Source of the DNA: Lophius americanus
Lineage: Eukaryota; Chordata; Actinopteri; Lophiiformes; Lophiidae
Reading direction: 5' to 3'
DNA: 64,000 bases
Assembly (NCBI GenBank): GCA_037951165.1
Contig: JBBDHG010000028.1
Coordinates: forward strand, 1,821,501-1,885,500
The position numbers and the translations under genes were made by a program. A model generated the notes under the pieces. The model was not told the origin of the DNA. It made no database searches and saw only the letters and a program-made list of their open reading frames with translations. Below are positions 1 to 64,000 of this stretch, one piece after another (the stretch's first letter is position 1; each line of letters opens with the position of its first letter).

Positions 1-42512
<42,512 letters not shown>

Positions 42513-42757
42513 TGATTAAATATGTTTCAACCTGACATGACACTCCCTGGCAAGGCTCAAGCGGGAGCACAGGACATATCCAATACTTATCTTCGAGACA
42601 AACTGATCTCCTGCTCAGCTGCTCCAAAATAGTAAATAGCAGGTCTAGATGCAGATCCAAGAGGGGTGAAAGTTTGGTGTCAGTTCAGGCCAAGCCTTTC
42701 TATTGTTGTATTCCCATCCCGGTGTCACTCTGTCCATATAATCATGAGCTCAGTTAC
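42513..42757 (-). promoter_or_regulatory. rgs12: rgs12 5' UTR within coding exon, with several upstream ATGs
   Basis: Upstream of the start codon the exon runs back to a good acceptor (TTTTGCAG|GTAACTG at 42758). It contains five upstream ATGs, all followed by a stop before or outside the main frame: ATGATT (6 codons), ATGGACAGAG (30 codons), ATGGGAATAC (5 codons), ATGTCCTGTG (6 codons) and ATGTCAGGTTGA (3 codons). Confidence 0.7.
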
Positions 42758-42929
42758 CTGCAAAACAACAGAACACAAACAAGTCATCCATGAGAGTCTT
42801 CACCTCTTCAACATGCTTTTGTTGTTTATACCTGAGCTACTATCATACATATTCTGTAACCACCTGATACAAATACCAGTTCATCATGAGGGAATCATAT
42901 AGAAAAACAAATAACATTAACTCTGTCAT

Positions 42930-43300
42930 TCACCCCTATGGGCAATTTAAAGTCACCACATTTATTACATGTTAATGGACCGCGAGTGAAAGCACCTGAA
43001 GTGAACCCAGGAAGTCACAAATAAAACATTCAAACTTCAAACAAAAAGGCCAAAAGTCTTATGTGGATCTGAACCCTGAACCTTCTTGCTCCAAGGCAAG
43101 AGTCCATCCATTTTCTGTAACTTCTTATCATTTGCAGAGTGACAGGATCATTTGGCAGTGGAGCATAAATCCAGGTAACACTGGGAAATAGGTAGGGTCC
43201 GCACTGGACAAGACACCAGTTTATCACAGGGCAACACATGAAAGTAATACAACCATTCATGCTCACATTCACTCCCACAAACATTTTTGAGTCACCCGTT
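42930..43300 (+). repeat. Dispersed fish repeat, family R1 (copy 6, tail joined to a second copy)
   Basis: A tail portion (ACCCCTATGGGCAATTTAAA, GAACCTTCTTGCTCCAAGGC) is followed at about 43105 by the start of another copy (CCATCCATTTTCTGTAACTT, GGACAAGACACCAGTTTATC, CCATTCATGCTCACATTCAC). Confidence 0.65.
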
Positions 43301-43314
43301 CACATAAACTGATT

Positions 43315-43678
43315 TAGCCTGAACATTAAAACCACCTGTCTAATATTTTGTAGTACAGCTCTGTGCACTGTGCACTGTGTTCAGACACCTTCCAATCAGA
43401 ACCAGCATTACATTTTCAGCAATTTGTGCCAGGGTAGCTCTTCTGTCGGACTAAAATGGGCTACCCTTGGAATATGTTCTGACCCTAATTCTCCCTTTAG
43501 CAAAGTCGGTCACATCAATTTGTTTGCCCATTTGTCCTGCTTCAAACACATCAACTTACAGAGAAAGTGTTCACTTGCTACCCAATATACCCTGCTAACT
43601 GTCAGGTGCAACTGTTACTAGATCATGTTACTTTGACTTCCCTCTCACTGGTTATAATGTTCTGGTTAATCGGTGTAT
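43315..43678 (+). repeat. Dispersed repeat family R2, shorter copy
   Basis: Left end CTGAACATTAAAACCACCTG, right end GGTTATAATGTTCTGGTTAA followed by TCGGTGTA. Internal TCAAACACATCAACTTACAG and GTGTTCACTTGCTACCCAAT match the 23.2-kb copy. Confidence 0.65.
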
Positions 43679-44824
43679 ATTGCTTATTTTTTTAACTGTG
43701 GTAGGAAGCCAAAACGACCAGAGGGAACCCATTCAGACATGGGGAGAACATGCAATCTTCAGACAGAAAGGCTTCAGGTTTCTGGGAAGCAACAGTATTC
43801 AGAATTTAATTAGCCACTATCAATATTAGATATAGTAATCCCCAATATATGATTCATATGCTAACAAAAACAATCTGGTAACAAATCGCTTAAAAGAAAA
43901 TCAAAGGAAAGCTTTGATTATATGATAATTATTTATGGAGATATTTACAGTTGACACGTGTTGAGGGGGAGGCACTAAAACACACCTATACAGGTGGAGT
44001 CAGAAGTTCTGTCCAATTGACCACCTGACATGCATACAGGTGATATCAGACTGAAAAGCACCACTTTTACATTCTGTATTTGTCTGTTATGTATTTATTT
44101 TTAATAACTTTATTCTAAAAACTTTTATAACATTTATTCAGTCTGCTGTAAAGGAAACGTTAGCTTAGTTTGAGTTAGCTGACCCCTTCCTGTTAGCTTA
44201 GTTAGCCCTTCTGGCTCGTAAAGCGACTCTACAATGTAGACGCTATTGAAATACGCCAATAAATATCATTTTGTTATTTCAAACTGTTTAGTATATGTTT
44301 TTAGTGAGTTCATGAGAGTTAACCTAAAGTTTCTTGCCGTTACTCACTGTTCAAAAAGTGCATCCATCCGTGCTTAAATTATAGTCCCGCCCCCTTGTTT
44401 CCACTTCTTAGGAATGTCGGTAAGTAACTATGGCGACGTAGGTGTACACAGACTTTAACATCCTGTCATTGGTTTCCCGAGCTGTCAATCATATAGCGGA
44501 CAGTTATGCGGACAAAATTGACAAAAGTTAGTTTGAGAAATCACAGATAAAAATGAAGAACAGTAGCTTATTCTACAGGTGTCAGGGTCAGTAACCTTAA
44601 GTTCAAATAACTTTTATCACGCCACGTCTGCTGTTTGATTTATTATTGGTAAAGGAGTGCACGTATCGATCTTTTTTCTTTACGGTCATGCAGCTAATCA
44701 ACAGCTGGTCAGTAGGTCTGAGCTGGGACAGCTCAGTAAAAGGTGGATGCGGCTCTGTTTTAATTTTCACTCTCAGATCTGTGCTCAGTCAGCAGGGGAG
44801 AAAATACATGAAATAAATACTTAC

Positions 44825-45015
44825 GACGCTCGTGCTGCTCGGGCAGTGTCCATAGTTTAGTAGCTAGGGTTATTAGTGTGAACTCAGAGACGATGGGTAA
44901 ACAAAAGAAAAGGCTGCACCATCTGGCGAAGTAGCCTTAAGAGGAGGAGGAGGAGGACCGGAGGAGAGGGAGGTGTACTCAGAGCAGCAGTGGAGGGGGC
45001 ACGAGGGGAGCTTCA
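44825..45015 (-). promoter_or_regulatory. rgs12: rgs12 non-coding first exon and core promoter (upper limit approximate)
   Basis: A strong minus-strand donor, GAGCGTC|GTAAGTAT (GT at 44824-44823), ends a GC-richer, GGA/TCC-repeat-bearing stretch that fits a first exon. It contains ATGs at 44922-44920 (12-codon uORF, stop at 44886-44884) and 44853-44851 (10-codon uORF, MDTARAARAS, whose stop is created by splicing to the next exon). The transcription start is not determinable. Upstream, CTATAAGG (45049-45042) is TATA-like and TTCTTCCG near 45028-45035 is ETS-like. The exon is inferred from position and splice signal, with no protein evidence. Confidence 0.55.
44942..44958. repeat. (GGA)n purine tract
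   Basis: Five or six GGA triplets inside the predicted rgs12 first exon. Confidence 0.85.
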
Positions 45016-45099
45016 AGCTGTTCAAATAACGGAAGAAAATGCCTTATAGAGTTTTTCTTTAACTTCTCATACACACGCCTTGTCTCGGGTGAAATATTC

Positions 45100-45710
45100 A
45101 GAAACCCAACTTCAGTAAAAAGTTCTGACATCACTCTGTGAAAGTACTCCATTGGAAGCAGTTGAGTACTTTTGCTTAAGTATTGTTACTTATATAATAC
45201 TCTATTACATTTTAGGAGGAAATATGATTTCTTATGTATAATTATCCGCAAATGTGCTTAGTGTGAAAGAGTAAATTACGTTTTTCTTATGGGTTCTTAC
45301 TTCTTTCAATGAATAAACTTTTTAAGATTGTCTTGGATAATGTGGGAAAATGTCTCATAGCAGAAAATAGGCTGATCCCTAACAAGTTGACTCTTTATGG
45401 GGTTTCCACCAGAAAGTGATGCTATAACGAGGTTATAGTTATCTTATTGATTCATTTACACATCACCACTAAGTAGTGAGAATACCTCATCCTTTGACAT
45501 CTACACCGAAATGAACCATTTTCCTACTCAATGAGTGCTTTTACTTTGATACTTGAAATATCTTTGTATCTTTTGCTGATAATACTAAGATGTTTTTACT
45601 TAAGTAAAGTTTAGAATGCAAATTTTGAATTTTACTTGTAGCAGAGTATTTTCACTATTATTATCTTTTGTGAGTATTTTTACTCTGAATACTTTGTACA
45701 TCACTGATTA
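45100..45710 (+). repeat. Dispersed fish repeat built of ACTT/AAGT-rich words
   Basis: GTGAAAGTACTCCATTGGAA, TTGAGTACTTTTGCTTAAGT, TTTTTACTTAAGTAAAGTTT, TTTACTTGTAGCAGAGTATT and CTGAATACTTTGTACATCAC are degenerate copies of a very common teleost repeat. Its class is unknown to me. Confidence 0.6.
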
Positions 45711-46268
45711 AGTCCTGCATTCAAAACATATTTAACCCATAAGGGACTACGGTGACACAAGTCCCTCAGGGTTTAAATTGTATGGAAACTTCCTAATCCA
45801 GCTTCCTTGTATCCAATATACTTTATTTCAACTCTTGAAGTGCTGATCTCCAGCTTGGTTTTTATCATCAAATGTTAAATTTAAATCCATTAAACAATTA
45901 TAATACGTTAACAACATGTCATGTATTCTATTAATACATATTTAATGAAGAATTTGATTAAAAAAACAGTTAACAGTTTGTTTTTTTCTGTTAGACATTT
46001 TTTTGGAAAAGTAACAATTTTTATATAAGTTGTAGAAATGCAAATAAAAAAAGAAATTCTGTGTTCCTAAGATTAAAAACAAAAACTGTCACGCTGATTT
46101 ATTTTCACATGAGGAATGTTAATGTAATTTTATAGCTGTCTGATAAGGGGCAGCATTTCCTAGCTAATTTGAGAAATATGTTCCTTGTTTATTTTATTTA
46201 TTTATCTATTTATTATTTATTATTTCACCCCATTAAAAAAAAGACATGCAAAGGAAAATTTAGAAAGA

Positions 46269-46276
<8 letters not shown>

Positions 46277-46324
<48 letters not shown>
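46277..46324. repeat. (AT)n microsatellite
   Basis: About 48 bp of AT, preceded by an A-rich tract. Confidence 0.95.
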
Positions 46325-46327
<3 letters not shown>

Positions 46328-47584
46328 TTAAATATGAGGGTATGGTAGAAACCTATTTAGTTATATACTTATATAAAAACCACAACCAAATGTTTGAAAA
46401 GTTGGCATGTCGTGGGTTAAGTAAAAGTATTAACATCAAAATGAACTTGAATCACAAACGAAAGACACTTGAGTAAATGACACTAACACTTGAGTAAATG
46501 TGCAGCCAACTTCTGTATATGCCTCATTATATCGTATAAGATCTGTGGGAGATAAGTTTACCTTGAATGCTGAGCAGTGGTATTTGGTTTTCTGTGGTCA
46601 AGAGTCTTCACACTACTCAACCTTGTAGCCTGCACACCAAAAAGTGACAGTTTCCATGACTGTCTCAATGCCTGTCGAAAAACTAAAGTATTATACAGAG
46701 TATCAGAGTAAATCAGTATACAATTACAGCTGCTGTTTTGTTTGTTTTTTGCAACATTAAGTTGCATTATGTTTTATGCAACGACCAAACACATTGCTGA
46801 AACGTACAACTATCAGCCCCAACATCAAAACCAGACAAAGAAACCTCACAATGTTAAAGTTTCTTTAATGATGAAAAATGTAATATATACTGATGGACAA
46901 ATCCAATACAACTAGTAACTAATTTTAATGTTGTGGCTGCTACTTGTAGTTTGCCTCCCCAAACATGCATCTGTCACGCTTTGTAATATTTTTTATATTA
47001 TTTATGTGTATTATAAATTCTATGTAAATTACTGTATCATGTACATATAGTGATATTAATTGTTTGCCACAAACAGTTGTTTAACTCCTGTTTTATTGCT
47101 GTTATGACTTAATCTCAGCTTAAGGATCAATATGGCAGCTTTATGAAAGGATCATTTTTTTCTCCCCCTAAATTTATCCATAAAAAACACACAACCTGCT
47201 CAATTTTGCATAAATAATTCAGATGGTTTGATAAATGCTTGGCAAAGATCAACCATACTAAAAGTGTTTGCCACATGAGACTGTATAATACCTGTGCTGT
47301 TTCCCTCCTGATTTCAGCCCAATGCTTCATCAACCATCTGGCAGTTGTCTGCTAATCTTGATAATTCCTTTTAATCATCAAACACCCAAACTAATGGCTG
47401 CTGTGGAACAAGACTAACATATGCCCTCAAATCCTCATGTCTTTAGGAGGGAACTATTGCCTGGATGAGAAAAGGAATTAGAAAATGCCATGCGTCCTCC
47501 CGTGTGTGTGCCAAAGCACAGCATTTTCAGGGTATAAGGAACGGAGCTGAATCTAACACCACACAAGTTAACATCATTAAATAA

Positions 47585-47590
47585 TTTATT
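47585..47590 (-). terminator. htt: htt candidate polyadenylation signal AATAAA
   Basis: AATAAA on the minus strand, followed 15-35 nt downstream by the GU-rich element TTAACTTGTGTGGTGTTAG (47572-47554). This is the arrangement expected for cleavage and polyadenylation. Confidence 0.5.
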
Positions 47591-48323
47591 CATCTCTACA
47601 ACTGTCTGTATACAGTGATTCAACTCCTTTACATATATAATAAAAGGAAATATACACACCTTCAAAATTCTTTACAGGGAAGTGTAAAAATAAAAGGACA
47701 CTGAAATAACGGGGACTCATCGTTCACCATCTGCTTCCATTACCACGCTCAGAAAATCACTGGATGAGTCATAGTAGAATCAAGTGGTCACCAACCTATG
47801 TTTTCTAACAAGGAGAAAAGGACATTCTTTTAAAGCCAACATGCTGATAGTACTGTTGATACGTAGCATGAGAAGGACTTGGCGGATAGATGTTACCATA
47901 GTGACTGTTTGTTTCATCATAACAAAAACAATGTGGGAGCATGTTTAATCAGTAGAAGAGGACCTTTTGTCAGTGACCTCGCCCATTCCCCAAAGCCACA
48001 CAAGCGTTTCTGGGTAATAGTATTACTTCCCTGCAGGGGTCCCGTCTGTTTTTTTCTAGCTTCATGCCTGAAGACGACGGGTTGAAAAGAACTTCTTTCC
48101 CGTTTCCACATATTAGTGCAGGAAAAATAAGTTCTGTCATCCATTTCTATTCCCTTCACAAACAACTGGTGATTCTGAAGAAATTTAATTCTGACTCTGA
48201 TCTACTCTAATCAGTAGGGCTACTCACTGGAAATTCAATAGATGCTGCAGAGACTTATTTTGTGGGGAGACATTTCACATTTCATGATCAGAAGTACGTG
48301 GAATTATATTTAAAACACTAGTC

Positions 48324-48328
<5 letters not shown>

Positions 48329-48354
<26 letters not shown>
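48329..48354. repeat. Poly(A) run, 26 nt
   Basis: A homopolymer inside the inferred htt 3' UTR. On the transcript strand it is poly(U). Confidence 0.9.
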
Positions 48355-48360
<6 letters not shown>

Positions 48361-50066
48361 ATATGGTTGGATTCATTGCATATCCAGAAAGCGCCAAGCA
48401 GCAAAAGACAAACTTGTGAGGGACTCATACTGGTATATTGTGAAACCTCTGGTTATATTGAGGCATCACCGCATTACACGTCCTCATCTGCTGATTTGTC
48501 AAAGCTGTTAGCAAACTTCTCAAGGCTCCTTTGGATCGTGTGGCATCTCTTCCACACGTCATTGCAATTGTACCAATGGAAATACAGTATCAAGGACTAT
48601 ACAAGAAAATAGACAGGTGGAGCATGCTTTCATTTTTACAGGACATATATCGTCAGTCGTTGTCTAAGGCAAGTGTATGTACAGAGTAACGACGCCCGGC
48701 ACACTCCCAGGCTCCTCAAGGGGAAGTCTTCAATAAAATTCTCCATACGTTCAGATTGTGTGTGCGTGTGTGGACAGAGAAGAAGAATGGCATTACATGA
48801 TGTTATTGTCCATTTTCAGAGCCATCGTCTTCACACTCTACGTTTGATCATGCAGCATGGCTTTTAATACTACTTTACAATAACTTTATAAAAACAGACC
48901 AAGGACTCATTACAACAGTCACATCTTACAACCTGAGAATTAAAAAGTATAAGTAATAGACAGGTGGAATCATTCAGGTGCAGTGGGAGAGTACAAGACA
49001 TCAATCTTTTCTAAATACAAATAAAAAGGACTAAACAAACATGAGCAACATGATAAAATAAAAAAAGATCATTGCAATGTAGTTTTGTCTTGCCTGACAA
49101 CCGTCTTCAATGAATGTATACATATATTACACTTCACAATTAAAACTATGCATTATCAACAGACCAAAGTATTTGTTTTCCACACTTCTGAGCATTATGT
49201 AATCATCTAGTCATTGGATCCAGGCTGCTGCACAGACACAGAAACGGGTGTATTTTCTACAGCGACACGTACGAGCCCTGCCCCTACCGCCATTGGTAAG
49301 AATCAATGATCGTTCTTTCACAAACTCTTAGATTCTGTGCGTTACAATGACCACTGGTGACGTTTAAAATAAGGTCTTGAAAAGATACTAATCATTGACA
49401 ACATTAAGCAGGCATTTAACCTTTCTGTTTCAGGCCGTTGTCAGTATCCAGACGGCCTTACGCACCCAAACAAAATGCACTAAAAAAATAGATGCATTGA
49501 AACCTTAAATATAGTAAATACTTTATATTTTCTCTATTTTACTTTACTGACATCACAATACTCAAGCAAGTCCTCACAGGAAAATAAACAAATCCAAACA
49601 TGTACTTGATTTTTGTTATTTCAGTTTTTAAATCAAGGTGCTGGGTCTGGGGAAGTGTTCAAGGTGCTGTCCTTCATCTCCATGAATGGTCTGTTGTGGG
49701 GTTGGGGTGAGTAGTTTGACGCAGAACCTCGATCTGAGGGTTCTGCAGCGACTGTCCTTCATGTTGGCACCCACTGTACACAATCCTTTTTTCATGTCAC
49801 GTACATCCTAAAGCTGATATGGCTTTAAATCTCTCCGTGCTGAGCAAGTGCTTTCATTATGGTGACTTCACTCTTACTTATTTCTGAACAGCATGAGGGA
49901 GGGAGGCAATGAGATGGGACAAAAGAAGATTTTTCCAAATAACCCAAAGTGGAGGTATACATGAAGCTCAATTTTGTTTTGCTCCACCACATTGTTCTCA
50001 CTCTGATCCACTTCTCTCCCTGTGCTTCATCACCTTAGCCGTCTTGTCCCTCTCAGTTTGTTCTCC

Positions 50067-64000
<13,934 letters not shown>

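Larger units (their letters stand above)
42758..44824 (-). other. rgs12: rgs12 first intron (5' UTR intron), 2.1 kb
   Basis: Non-coding. Contains tandem or nested R1 copies (42930-43300), an R2 copy (43315-43678) and an R1 tail (43720-43790). Near 44380-44510 a GC box (CCCGCCCCC) and CCAAT-type words (ATTGGTTTCC) occur. Confidence 0.7.
45050..47565. other. Intergenic spacer between htt and rgs12
   Basis: No gene recognised on either strand. Contains the dispersed repeat at 45100-45710, an AT microsatellite (46277-46324) and AT-rich sequence. No frame shows the Myb/SANT-like domain expected of MSANTD1. Confidence 0.65.
47566..50066 (-). other. htt: htt 3' untranslated region (extent inferred)
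   Basis: From the stop codon at 50067-50069 downstream on the minus strand no further coding is seen, and a good polyadenylation signal occurs at 47590-47585. An ATTAAA at about 48867-48862 could give a shorter 3' UTR of about 1.2 kb. The region holds a 26-nt A-run at 48329-48354 (T-run in the transcript). Neither end has transcript support here. Confidence 0.45.

Noticed and set aside
45050..47565. Possible MSANTD1 between htt and rgs12
   Set aside because: No open frame on either strand shows a Myb/SANT-like Trp-spaced domain.

Overview
The window is vertebrate nuclear DNA, most likely from a ray-finned (teleost, probably percomorph) fish. The evidence is two multi-exon genes with canonical GT-AG introns whose proteins read as fish versions of human RGS12 and huntingtin, an AT-rich background, many CA/GT/TA microsatellites, and fish-type repeats (Tc1/mariner, tRNA-derived SINEs, L2-like and L1/Tx1-like LINE fragments). 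No prokaryotic features are present. Paralogue identity (rgs12a or rgs12b) and species cannot be settled from the sequence alone.

Both genes lie on the minus strand, so transcription runs from high to low coordinates. (1) 47.6-64.0 kb holds the 3' half of huntingtin (htt): 33 coding exons, 1,642 codons plus stop, entering at the right edge and ending at 50067, followed by a probable 2.5-kb 3' UTR. (2) 45.1-47.6 kb is a short intergenic spacer made largely of old repeat and low-complexity AT. (3) 1-45.0 kb holds rgs12: a non-coding first exon near 44.8-45.0 kb, the start codon at 42510-42512, PDZ and PTB exons at 38.8-42.5 kb, a basic-motif exon at 33.9 kb, then a 26-kb intron, a 22-nt microexon at 7.4 kb, and the first three RGS-box exons at 2.4-0.0 kb. 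The gene runs off the left edge; the rest of the RGS box, the tandem RBDs and the GoLoco motif expected of RGS12 lie outside.

The visible rgs12 reading frame stays open for 949 codons across eight coding exons and the htt frame for 1,643 codons across 33 exons, with every intron phase matching. This is the strongest internal check on the annotation. The htt to rgs12 order and shared orientation match human 4p16.3, but MSANTD1, which I recall lying between them in human, is not recognisable here.

The large rgs12 introns carry most of the repeats: a dead Tc1-like transposon with both inverted repeats, two SINEs, two LINE reverse-transcriptase fragments facing each other, an L1-type endonuclease fragment, three copies of one repeat with inverted-repeat-like ends, at least six copies of another dispersed repeat all in plus orientation, and two perfect short hairpins near 28.6 and 29.0 kb. 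A 22-bp minisatellite of about 22 units sits in an htt intron. I found no convincing new gene or undescribed system. The most distinctive items are the rgs12 microexon, the upstream-ATG-rich rgs12 leader, and the htt-intron minisatellite.
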